NCBI RefSeq assembly: GCF_040026395.1
Contig: NZ_CP157278.1
Location: 1,178,001 to 1,242,000, forward strand
Direction: 5' to 3'
From: Pedobacter lusitanus
GTDB lineage: Bacteria > Bacteroidota > Bacteroidia > Sphingobacteriales > Sphingobacteriaceae
DNA: 64,000 bases
Positions 17,897-27,608 of this stretch are shown here, one piece after another. A program made the position numbers and the translations under genes. The first letter of the stretch is position 1; each line of letters opens with the position of its first letter. The notes under the pieces were generated by a model. It had not been told where the DNA came from. It saw nothing but the letters and a program-made list of their open reading frames with translations, and made no database searches.

Positions 17897-20800
17897 TTAA
17901 ATACTGATCACATTCACTCCCAGACGGACATTTTTTGTCATGAGTTCTTCTATATACGCGGCTAGTTTATCTATACTTTTACATTGGAATATATTTTTCA
18001 CCGGCACATTTATACCCAGCTCTTTCTGTATACAGCTGCTCATACGCATAGCCAGTAAAGAATGTCCGCCGAGTTCGAAGAAACTATCCTGAATACCTAC
18101 AGGAGACACCTGAAGCAGTTCTTCCCAAATCTTCACCAGACCGGATTCCAGCTCAGTTGATGCCGGAAGATAGGCCCTGCTCATCTGGTATTTGGCAACT
18201 GCCGATGGTAAAGCTTTTTTATCCACCTTACCATGAGAAGTCAGCGGCAGAGCTTCCAGTTCCACAAATATGTGCGGAACCATGTACTCCGGTAAATTCG
18301 ATTCCAGATAAGCCACCAGATTTTCCTGATTAAAAACCCCGGCAGGCACTACATAGCAGATTAACTGATTATTACCTGATTCATCCGCACGAACCAGTAT
18401 GACCGACCGGCTAACCAGTCCGCTTTGCTGTACAACACTTTCGATTTCTCCGGGTTCTATTCTGTAACCACGTACCTTGACCTGATCATCTATACGACCA
18501 ATAAACTCTATATTTCCATCGGGCAGCCACCTGCCTACATCACCTGTCTTATACAAACGTCTGCCAGCCACTTCCCCAAAATGATCATCGACAAATCGCT
18601 CTCTGGTCAGTTCATCCCTGTTCAGGTAACCCCGTGCTACACCCGCACCGCCTATACAAATCTCTCCCGGTACACCTACAGGCAATACACTACCCCTGTT
18701 ATCCAGAATATAGATCTGTACATTTCCAACGGGTTTACCAATTGGCAGATACTCCCCTTCTTTTTTATGCTGTTTATACTGGTAAACGGTAGTCGTTATC
18801 GTACATTCTGTTGGTCCATACGCATTGTAAAAACTCAGCTCCGGATTATCCTCTGACCAGCGCTGTGCTATTGAAGTTCCGCAACGTTCTCCACCTGCAA
18901 TCATATATCTTAAGTGTTTTAATTCACTATTCTGCATCAGACCGGTCAGGAAGCTCGGTGTGGCATCCAGAATAGTAATTTTCTCTTTTTCCACCACCTC
19001 CATCAGGCTGTACCCGTCAAGCTGTATCTCTTTTGGTATCAGTACCAGTCCTGCACCACTAAGCAGGGCCATAAATAACTGCTCTACAAAAGGATCAAAG
19101 GTATAGTTAGAGAATAACAGTACTCTATCATTGGTAGTCATCTTTAAAACCTGCTTACGGTCACAGATTAAGTTCACAACACCTCTGTGTTCAACAAGAA
19201 CTCCTTTAGGCTGCCCGGTAGAACCCGAAGTATAAATCACATAACATAAATGACCAGGACCAAGATCTGTCCTTACAGATTCCGGAGATTCCTGACTAAA
19301 TATTTCCCGGTCACCATCTACAGAAATGATACGGATACCCGTAAAATGTTCCAGCAGAGATCTGTTTCGTTCACTGATCACTACCAGAACCGCTCCTGTA
19401 TCTGAAAGCATATAATTAATTCTTTCCTGAGGATATTCCGGATCAACCGGTACATAAGCTCCGCCCGCTTTCAGAATACCCAGTATACCAATGATCATAT
19501 CAGGAGAACGATCCATAAAAACCGGAATCAATGTATCCTCCCGGACTCCTGCATTGCGCAGATAGTGTCCAAGCTGATTACTCTTTTGATCAAGTTCCCT
19601 GTAAGTCAGCTGCTGATCCAGATAAATCAGGGCAGTTGCATCAGGATTTTCTCTCACCTGGGCATAGAATAAATCAACCAGACTATCATTATAAGGATAC
19701 ACTGATTCTGTGGAATTAAAAGTCTGCAGTAATTCCAGTTCATGTACCGGAAGTACAGGTACAGCTATAATATTTTCTTCATAATGATCCAGATAAGCCT
19801 CCAGCACCCGGTCAAAATAAGCATGTATATCTGCCAGTGTCTTACCACTTTTAAGTTCCCTTGTCAAATGATAACTGATAACCAGGATATCTCCCGTAAC
19901 ACTCACCGAGCAATCCAGAAAAGTATTTGTTGATTCATAACCACCTGCAGTCGCAGACTCTTCTTCTTCAAGCTGAACATGTCCCTGCTGTGCAAATAAT
20001 CCGCCTTCGCCTTCCAGCTGATCATATACGTGGAAATTAATATAATTGAAAATCACATCAAAGAATGGATTACCGCTGGATGACTGTTCACCGGTCAGCT
20101 GGGCAATTTCCATTAAAGGCATTCTGTCACGCTCTTTTAAAGACATCAGCTGCTGCTCAACATGTTCAAAGTAGTCCTTCCAGATCACATCAGACTCTTT
20201 TTCAATGAAACGGAATGGTATGGTATTGAGAAAGCAGCCCAATACCTTATCACCATCTTCAGTCAGCGGACGACCATTGGTCACAACCCCCAGCGTAACT
20301 TCCTGATCAGCGGTCAGCATGCTCAACATATACTGATAGGCACCAAGAAACATACCTTTCAGGCTAAGCCCATCTGCCTGAGTTCTGTTTTTTAATCTTT
20401 TCAGGTAACTCAGCTCATAGGCCTTTCCCCAGTTATCATCAACAACAGTTTCCGTAAATATATCCAGACGCTTGTAGTCTATCAGCGAAGTAGTCCAGAA
20501 TACACGGTTATCTTCATTCCGTTTTTCAGAAATACTTTCCATGACAAAATCACGATAACTTGCCTTTAAAGGCAGCAGCTCCTTAATTTCTCCATTGGCC
20601 AGCAGTTCTCTGTACAGATTATTCAACTCTGTGGTAAAGGAAGCTACACTCCAACCATCAAATAACGCATGATGGAACTGGAAAACCAGGATATGCTCCT
20701 TTGAAGTCTGAAACAAACTCATCCGCCATAATTTCCCCAGATGTACCTCGAAAGGAATAGTACGCTCCCGGGAAAGATAACTTTGCAGATAAGAACCTAG

Positions 20801-23800
20801 TTCATCATTGCTCTTTGCGCTGATATCTGTAAACGGTATAGCTGCATCCACCTGTTTATAAACTAGTTGTATCCCCTGAGTATGTATATGAAGGTCAAAC
20901 CTGGTTCGCAAAATAGAGTGTTTGGAAACCAATAGCTTTAGTGCCTGCTCCAAAACAGCCTTATTCAATATCAAAGGCAGTTTAAAAGTGAGCTGATCAT
21001 GATAAACAGCCTGTTCGGGATTTAGCTGGGAGGCATAAACCATACCACTCTGAATATCACTCATCAGATACAGATCTTCTATTTCCTTCTCGTCATCAAG
21101 TTCAGGCAGCACGCGTAAACGCAGGGATTCGAATTCCGCAGCTATAGTGTCCCGGACTGGTTGTCCCGGCTCTTCTTTCTTTGCTTCATGCCCTGAGTCA
21201 ATCAGTGCTGACAGGCGGCTGATCGTTGAGCATTCATAGAGATCATATAAACGAATACTATCATTAAATACCTTTCGTAAGCGGCTGATTACTCCAATAG
21301 CTATAATTGAATCACCGCCAAGTTTAAAGAAGTCCTCATGAATACCGGGTTCATCAATACCCAGAGATAAAGCCCATATTTCTTTTACTTTTTGTTCCGT
21401 CTCTGTTTGTTCTTCCTGATGGTCTGTTCTGACAATTTCTACACGATTAATATCCGGCAATGCCTTCTTATCCAGCTTGCCATTTGCAGTTAATGGAAAT
21501 ACATCCAGCTCCAGAAATACATGAGGCACCATATAATCCGGTAAACGTGATTCCAGATATTCAATCAACAGATCTTTATCAAACTGCTTCTCCTTAGCCA
21601 CAACATAACCTGTCAGTCTTTTCTGGCCGGATTCATCAGCAGTAGCCAATACAACACATTGACTAACCAGACCACTTTGATCAATAGCATTTTCAATTTC
21701 TCCCAGTTCTATACGATAACCACGAATTTTTACCTGATCATCCCTCCGGCCTGTAAATTCGATATTTCCATCAGCAAGCCACCTGCCTATATCGCCGGTT
21801 TTATATAAACGCCCGCCATTCACAAACGGATCTGCTATAAATCGTTCCGGGGTTAAATCTTCATGATTCAGATAACCTCTGGCCACACCTGCACCACCCA
21901 CATAAATTTCGCCCTGTACCCCAACAGGAACCAGCTGCCTGTAACTATCCAGCACATAAGCCTGCCGGTTGTTCAAAGGCCTTCCCAGTGGGATATTGGC
22001 TTTTGACTCCCTCTCCTTAATCAGGTAACTCAATGAAAAAGTCGTGTTTTCAGTAGGTCCGTACCCATTGATCACGGCCTTTTCCGGATAAGCCTGACGG
22101 AAACGATTGATATGAGGTGCTGATAATTTCTCCCCTCCCACCATTACTGACGACAGGCTTTCAAACAGATCTATCTCTACATCAACCAGCTGGTTAAACC
22201 AGCCTGAAGTAAACCACATGACTGTTACACCATTACTGGTAATTACCTCCTTTAATAATTTATTATCGGTTAAACTGGATGAAGGACATAAGACCAGACG
22301 CCCGCCGTTGAGCAGCATCCCCCAGTATTCAAATGTTGTTGCATCAAAAGACGGAGAACCCGCTGATAAGATGGCATCTGAAGAGCTTAGCTTAATATAA
22401 TTTGCACCTAAAATCAGACTGCTCACATTTCCATGTTCTACCAGAACACCTTTAGGCTGACCGGTAGAACCAGAGGTATACATCACATAACATAAATGAT
22501 CAGGACGAAGATTAGCCCGCACAGGTGCTTTAGATTCCTGAGCAATTATTTCCCGGTCTTTATCTACTGCAATGACCCGGATTCCTGCATATTGATCCAG
22601 CAAATGCAGATTACTCTCCATACTGACCACTATATCCGCTCCCGTATCGGCAAGCATATAGCTGATCCGCTCCTGAGGATAAGCAGAATCTACCGGTACA
22701 TAAGCTCCACCCGCTTTCAGAATGCCCAGAATACCGATCATCATATCGGGTGAACGGTCAATACAGATCGGAACCAGCTTATCTTCCCGGACCCCCGCCT
22801 TACGCAGATAATGTCCGAGCTGGTTACTGCGCTGATCCAGTTCTCTGTAGGTAAGCTGCTGATCCAGGTAAACCAATGCAATTGCATCAGGACTCTGATC
22901 AGACTGCAACATAAACAAATCAACAAGTGTCTGATGATGAGGATATGCTACAGCAGTTGAATTAAAATCATATAACAATTCCTGCTGTTGTGATTTACCT
23001 AACATAGGTAACAGATCTATCTCTCTGGCTGGTGATAATACGATCGACCTGAGCAATTCACGATAATTACCAAACATCCGGTCTATAGTATCAGCCCTAA
23101 ACAGATCTGTACAATATTCTACACTGATTTCTATCCCGTTACTACTTTCCACTACAGACACATTCAAATCAAACTGACTGGTTGTGCGTCCGGTTTGTTT
23201 TGCAGACAAAACAGCCTCCCCTAGCCGGAACTCAGGTACTTCAGGAATATTTTGTACTGTAAAAATGACCTGGTATAAGGGGTTACGACTCTTGTCACGC
23301 TCCTGTCCAACTGCTTCGACAACACGTTCAAAAGGTACATCCTGATGTTCATATGCACCAAGAGCAGTCTCTTTCACCTGCTGCAGAAAATCCACAAAAG
23401 CAGGATTAGCGCCAAGATTACTCCGCAGCGCAAGCGTATTGGCAAAATAACCGATCAGTCCTTCCAGTTCCTGACGGGTACGTCCGGCAATCACACTACC
23501 CACACAGATATCATCCTGACCACTGTAACGATGAAGCAGGATCTTGAAAGCTGATAACATGGTCATATGTAATGTAGCTCCGTGCTGACGCGATAAGGAC
23601 TGCAATCCGGCAGCTAATCCCGTATCAATCGTGAAAACCGACATCGCTCCGTTAGTACTCTGTATAGATGGACGTGGATAGTCCGTAGGTAATTCCAGCT
23701 GATCAACACCAGCCAGACGATTTTTCCAGTAATCTATGCGAAGTCCCCACTGGGAATCTTCCTGATTACGCTGCCATACTGAATAGTCTCCATATTGCAG

Positions 23801-26800
23801 TGGCAATGCAGGTAATACAGGTGATACTCCTGTTGTATTCATCTCATAGAGCGCAACCAGTTCCCTGATCAGCACAGAAAGAGACCAGCCATCTGCAGCA
23901 ATATGATGAAGAATCAGAACCAGTATATGCTCCTGGTCTGATATACGGATCAGATGCCCCCGCAGCATATGATCACTATGTAACGCTATAACCGCCGAAG
24001 ATAGTGCTGCCAGTAAATTATCCAGGCCAGCCTCTCCGCCACTGTAATCTGTTATCCTGTCCAGAGACCAGCTGTCTTTCTGCAAAACAAACTGAAATGG
24101 ATTACCATTGATATCCTGGTGAATAACCGTCCTTAGTATCTCATGCCGGTTGACTACTTCATTTATAGATTGTTCCAGTGCGTCTATGCTGAATGTACCC
24201 GATAAACGGAAATACATTGGCATATGATAATGCGTACTTCCATTGAGCTGATCAATTCGCCAAAGTCCTTCCTGACCATAAGATAACGGAACATGTTCTT
24301 TTCTGAGATTTACGGGGATCGGTACATTGTCAGCATCAGCCGATACATTTTGTGTAATATACAATGCCAGCTTCTCTATATTTTTGCATTGAAATATTGT
24401 TTTGACAGGGACATTAATACCCATTTCTTTCTGGATATAACCACTAACCCGCATAGCCAGTAAAGAGTGTCCGCCAAGCTCAAAAAAACTATCCCGGATT
24501 CCTACCCTGGATACCTGAAGCAAGCTCTCCCAGATAGCGATAAGTTTTGTTTGCAACTCATTCTCTGCCGGAACATAATTTATATTTAACCGCGCTTTAG
24601 TATCAACTAATGGCAAAGCTTTTTTATCCAGTTTCCCATGAGGAGTCAGTGGAAATTCAGTCAGTTCCATAAATACATGAGGTACCATATATTCCGGTAA
24701 TCTGTTCTCCAGATAAGAGATCAGCTCTTGCTGATCAAAGTTCTGTGCTGAAATGACATAACAAATCAACTGATTGCTGCCAGACTGATCCTCACACGCA
24801 ATAACAACCGTCTGATCCACCAGACCACTCTGCTGCACAGCATTTTCAATTTCTCCCAATTCTATACGATAACCCCGCACTTTAACCTGGTCATCTATAC
24901 GGCCAATAAATTCAATGTTTCCGTCAGGAAACCACCTGCCTATATCACCTGTTTTATACAAACGACCACCTTTTACAAAAGGATCAGCAATAAATTTCTC
25001 TCTGGTCAGCTCATCGCGGTTCAGATAACCACGGGCTACACCTGCACCACCAATCCAGATTTCACCCGGCATTCCCACAGGTAATAAATTACCAGCAGCA
25101 TCTACGATATAAATTTGTGTATTCTTGACAGGCTTCCCGATTGGCAGGTATTTTCCTTCGGCCCTGTTTGTATCGAAATGGTATATAGTTGAGGTTACGG
25201 TACATTCAGTTGGCCCGTAAGCCACATAAAAGTTCAGTCCCGGATTTCCAGTCCACTGCTGCGCCAGTAATGTTGTACAGCGTTCTCCGCCTACCATGAC
25301 ATCTTTTAAACTACCCGGAGCTTTATCGCATGGCACATTTCTTAAAAAACCAGGAGTATTCAATATATAAGTAACCTGTTCCTGAGCAAGTACCGAGACC
25401 AATGCTTCAGTATCCAGTTGTACTTCTTTTGCTATCAGTACCAGACCGGCACCATGTAATAATGCCAGAAACAGCTGTTCAACAAAAGGATCAAAAGTAT
25501 AGTTTGTAAATGCTGCTATACGATCACCAGGAACAACCTTTAAGAGTTCCTGACGATCAGTAATCATATTCACCACATTTCTGTGTTCTACCATAACCCC
25601 TTTAGGCTGTCCCGTAGAACCCGAGGTATAAATTACATAACCTAAATGATCAGAACGAAGATCTGTCAGTACCGGTTCTGCAGATTCCTGATTAATTCTT
25701 TCCAGATCCCCATCCATCGAAATCATCCGGATATTTACCTGATGAGCCAGCAATGATCTGCTATTTTCATTACCTATTACAATACGGGCATCCGTATCAG
25801 CAAGCATGAAATTAACACGCTCCCGGGGATAATCAGGGTCTATAGGTGCATAAGCCCCCCCAGATTTCAGAATCCCCAATATGCCTATGATCATCTCCGG
25901 CGAACGTTCAATACAAATTGGGACGACCGTATCCTCCCGGACACCTGCAGCACGCAGATAATGTCCCAGCTGGTTACTCCGCTCGTCAAGCTCTCCGTAA
26001 GTTAAACGCTGATCCGCATAAATCAACGCAATTTCTTCCGGATACTGAGCAGCAGCGGAAGCAAACAGATTCACCAGAGTTTTATCCGCAGGGTAAACTC
26101 CGGCAGTTGAATTAAAAGATTGTAAGATGACCAGATCTTCAGCAGTCAATACCGGTACCACATCTTTTTCTTTACTTATAAACGCAGATACCGCTTGCTC
26201 TGGGTTAACCCGGATCTCACCAATATTTTGCTCCAGAGCTGTTGCAAATTGCTTAAAAATATCCAGCAGCTGCTGAACAAGTAAAACGATCTCAGTCTGC
26301 TGAAAGTACTCATGGCGGAATCCAATAACTAATTTTAATGGCTCTTTTTCCGCATAGTCAAACCACATAATTTCTAATGGGGTTTGCTGATGCTTACTAA
26401 ACATCAGGAAATGATCCGTTTGTATATCCGGGCCAAGATCCAGTGATAAATCAAATACGATATGATTAATAATGAAGTCAAAGAAAGGACCATCTAAAGG
26501 GTCATGTTTAAAATGTCTGCTCAGATCGCCACCCAGATAATCGAGATGATCATAATCTTCTTTTTGAGAACGTACTACATCTTTTATAAAGTCAATTAAC
26601 CTGATATCAGACTGATAGTTAGCTAAAAAAGGGACTACACCTGAAAACATCCCGACAATCTCTCTCTGATATCTTTGTTTTCTCTTATGTGCTGTCGTAC
26701 CAAAAAAGGAATTATCCTGCCCGTACATTTTAGCCAGGTAAACTGCCATGGCAGCAATAGTTAAATGCTGTAATCTGGCCTGAGAATCAATTCCTAATTG

Positions 26801-27523
26801 TGCTAACAGAAGCTGTTCATCTTTTTCCAGCGTATAAGTATAAAAACTACTTTCTCTGCCTGATTCACTAAACTGATCATGCTTTCGCTGAACAATAGTA
26901 TCTGGTTTAATTGTTATTTTTTTCTTCCAGTAGTCGCCACTTACGTTATAAGTTTCCGAGCCATAATGAGCCACAGCTTTTTCTACTTCCGCTAAATAAG
27001 AAGGCGCTGTAAAAATCTGCTGTTCGTTATTCAGCAGACTTTTATATTTATCGGAAATATAATTTGTCCATACTCTTACACTATACCCATCAAAAAGTAA
27101 GTGATGGAATTTAAAATAATAATAATGCTCATCATCAGCTGCTTTAAGCAAATAATGTTCAACAAGTAATTTCGTTTTTTCTATCAGAAAAGGCTCATCC
27201 GTCTTATTTTGTATCCAAATACGAATTGCCCCAGAAGGATCAGTATGATCACTAAAATCAAGCTCCTGTACAGCAAAAGGATTGTCCTGATCAACGATAT
27301 GATAATTCGGAGTGAAATCTTCCATTCCGATAGCCATTTTAAAAACATCAAAGACCTGATGGGCTGAGATGACGGCTTCAATTAACTTACCTGTATCAAG
27401 AGGACCTTTAATCTTAAAATAATTATTGATGTTGTAGTGAGGACTATTGACATTAAGCAATTGGTCAATATAGATATCCTGTTGCGCAGGATGCAGTGGA
27501 AAGGCATGAGATGAAAGTGTCAT
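17897..27523 (-). CDS. Three-module NRPS (C-A-T-C-A-T-C-A-T)
   Basis: Intact 3208-residue synthetase that starts the assembly line. C1 (about 5-440, HHLLFDG near 142) has no upstream carrier domain, so it is a starter C domain that may acylate the first residue. A1 is 480-980 and T1 (LGGHSL) near 1018. C2 (HHIAADG) is near 1206, A2 1530-2035 and T2 (LGGDSI) near 2071. C3 (HHALFDG) is near 2286, A3 2610-3110 and T3 (LGGHSL) near 3153. All C active sites and T serines are present. Pockets read by eye: A1 about D-P-E-L-M-G-A-V-T-K, A2 D-A-F-W-M-G-G-T-F-K (valine-like), A3 about D-P-E-D-I-G-A-I-T-K. Glu at position 239 in A1 and A3 suggests basic substrates. There is no TE; the chain passes to the next synthetase, whose N-terminus has a docking domain. 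T2 carries GGDSI, a form usual before epimerising domains, so C3 may be dual-function. Confidence 0.95.
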   Translation of the reverse strand: MTLSSHAFPLHPAQQDIYIDQLLNVNSPHYNINNYFKIKGPLDTGKLIEAVISAHQVFDVFKMAIGMEDFTPNYHIVDQDNPFAVQELDFSDHTDPSGAIRIWIQNKTDEPFLIEKTKLLVEHYLLKAADDEHYYYFKFHHLLFDGYSVRVWTNYISDKYKSLLNNEQQIFTAPSYLAEVEKAVAHYGSETYNVSGDYWKKKITIKPDTIVQRKHDQFSESGRESSFYTYTLEKDEQLLLAQLGIDSQARLQHLTIAAMAVYLAKMYGQDNSFFGTTAHKRKQRYQREIVGMFSGVVPFLANYQSDIRLIDFIKDVVRSQKEDYDHLDYLGGDLSRHFKHDPLDGPFFDFIINHIVFDLSLDLGPDIQTDHFLMFSKHQQTPLEIMWFDYAEKEPLKLVIGFRHEYFQQTEIVLLVQQLLDIFKQFATALEQNIGEIRVNPEQAVSAFISKEKDVVPVLTAEDLVILQSFNSTAGVYPADKTLVNLFASAAAQYPEEIALIYADQRLTYGELDERSNQLGHYLRAAGVREDTVVPICIERSPEMIIGILGILKSGGAYAPIDPDYPRERVNFMLADTDARIVIGNENSRSLLAHQVNIRMISMDGDLERINQESAEPVLTDLRSDHLGYVIYTSGSTGQPKGVMVEHRNVVNMITDRQELLKVVPGDRIAAFTNYTFDPFVEQLFLALLHGAGLVLIAKEVQLDTEALVSVLAQEQVTYILNTPGFLRNVPCDKAPGSLKDVMVGGERCTTLLAQQWTGNPGLNFYVAYGPTECTVTSTIYHFDTNRAEGKYLPIGKPVKNTQIYIVDAAGNLLPVGMPGEIWIGGAGVARGYLNRDELTREKFIADPFVKGGRLYKTGDIGRWFPDGNIEFIGRIDDQVKVRGYRIELGEIENAVQQSGLVDQTVVIACEDQSGSNQLICYVISAQNFDQQELISYLENRLPEYMVPHVFMELTEFPLTPHGKLDKKALPLVDTKARLNINYVPAENELQTKLIAIWESLLQVSRVGIRDSFFELGGHSLLAMRVSGYIQKEMGINVPVKTIFQCKNIEKLALYITQNVSADADNVPIPVNLRKEHVPLSYGQEGLWRIDQLNGSTHYHMPMYFRLSGTFSIDALEQSINEVVNRHEILRTVIHQDINGNPFQFVLQKDSWSLDRITDYSGGEAGLDNLLAALSSAVIALHSDHMLRGHLIRISDQEHILVLILHHIAADGWSLSVLIRELVALYEMNTTGVSPVLPALPLQYGDYSVWQRNQEDSQWGLRIDYWKNRLAGVDQLELPTDYPRPSIQSTNGAMSVFTIDTGLAAGLQSLSRQHGATLHMTMLSAFKILLHRYSGQDDICVGSVIAGRTRQELEGLIGYFANTLALRSNLGANPAFVDFLQQVKETALGAYEHQDVPFERVVEAVGQERDKSRNPLYQVIFTVQNIPEVPEFRLGEAVLSAKQTGRTTSQFDLNVSVVESSNGIEISVEYCTDLFRADTIDRMFGNYRELLRSIVLSPAREIDLLPMLGKSQQQELLYDFNSTAVAYPHHQTLVDLFMLQSDQSPDAIALVYLDQQLTYRELDQRSNQLGHYLRKAGVREDKLVPICIDRSPDMMIGILGILKAGGAYVPVDSAYPQERISYMLADTGADIVVSMESNLHLLDQYAGIRVIAVDKDREIIAQESKAPVRANLRPDHLCYVMYTSGSTGQPKGVLVEHGNVSSLILGANYIKLSSSDAILSAGSPSFDATTFEYWGMLLNGGRLVLCPSSSLTDNKLLKEVITSNGVTVMWFTSGWFNQLVDVEIDLFESLSSVMVGGEKLSAPHINRFRQAYPEKAVINGYGPTENTTFSLSYLIKERESKANIPLGRPLNNRQAYVLDSYRQLVPVGVQGEIYVGGAGVARGYLNHEDLTPERFIADPFVNGGRLYKTGDIGRWLADGNIEFTGRRDDQVKIRGYRIELGEIENAIDQSGLVSQCVVLATADESGQKRLTGYVVAKEKQFDKDLLIEYLESRLPDYMVPHVFLELDVFPLTANGKLDKKALPDINRVEIVRTDHQEEQTETEQKVKEIWALSLGIDEPGIHEDFFKLGGDSIIAIGVISRLRKVFNDSIRLYDLYECSTISRLSALIDSGHEAKKEEPGQPVRDTIAAEFESLRLRVLPELDDEKEIEDLYLMSDIQSGMVYASQLNPEQAVYHDQLTFKLPLILNKAVLEQALKLLVSKHSILRTRFDLHIHTQGIQLVYKQVDAAIPFTDISAKSNDELGSYLQSYLSRERTIPFEVHLGKLWRMSLFQTSKEHILVFQFHHALFDGWSVASFTTELNNLYRELLANGEIKELLPLKASYRDFVMESISEKRNEDNRVFWTTSLIDYKRLDIFTETVVDDNWGKAYELSYLKRLKNRTQADGLSLKGMFLGAYQYMLSMLTADQEVTLGVVTNGRPLTEDGDKVLGCFLNTIPFRFIEKESDVIWKDYFEHVEQQLMSLKERDRMPLMEIAQLTGEQSSSGNPFFDVIFNYINFHVYDQLEGEGGLFAQQGHVQLEEEESATAGGYESTNTFLDCSVSVTGDILVISYHLTRELKSGKTLADIHAYFDRVLEAYLDHYEENIIAVPVLPVHELELLQTFNSTESVYPYNDSLVDLFYAQVRENPDATALIYLDQQLTYRELDQKSNQLGHYLRNAGVREDTLIPVFMDRSPDMIIGILGILKAGGAYVPVDPEYPQERINYMLSDTGAVLVVISERNRSLLEHFTGIRIISVDGDREIFSQESPESVRTDLGPGHLCYVIYTSGSTGQPKGVLVEHRGVVNLICDRKQVLKMTTNDRVLLFSNYTFDPFVEQLFMALLSGAGLVLIPKEIQLDGYSLMEVVEKEKITILDATPSFLTGLMQNSELKHLRYMIAGGERCGTSIAQRWSEDNPELSFYNAYGPTECTITTTVYQYKQHKKEGEYLPIGKPVGNVQIYILDNRGSVLPVGVPGEICIGGAGVARGYLNRDELTRERFVDDHFGEVAGRRLYKTGDVGRWLPDGNIEFIGRIDDQVKVRGYRIEPGEIESVVQQSGLVSRSVILVRADESGNNQLICYVVPAGVFNQENLVAYLESNLPEYMVPHIFVELEALPLTSHGKVDKKALPSAVAKYQMSRAYLPASTELESGLVKIWEELLQVSPVGIQDSFFELGGHSLLAMRMSSCIQKELGINVPVKNIFQCKSIDKLAAYIEELMTKNVRLGVNVISI
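22293..22363. repeat. 71-bp exact repeat, copy in A2
   Basis: Partner of 15624-15694. A second long identity links the C domains: 62 bp ending in AAAGCTGATAACAT is shared around 16831-16892 and 23499-23560. Modules 2 and 4 are therefore close paralogues at DNA level. Confidence 0.8.
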
Positions 27524-27608
27524 GGAAGATGAGTTTTTATCCCCATATATTTCAATGGGGATATAGGTGAGAATTTTAAAAGATGATTTGTTTAGATTAG
27601 TTAATCAA

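Noticed and set aside
10427..27523. Open frames on the plus strand inside the NRPS genes
   Set aside because: They are short, repeated in parallel in paralogous modules, and antisense to conserved domains. They are shadows of the NRPS coding sequence.
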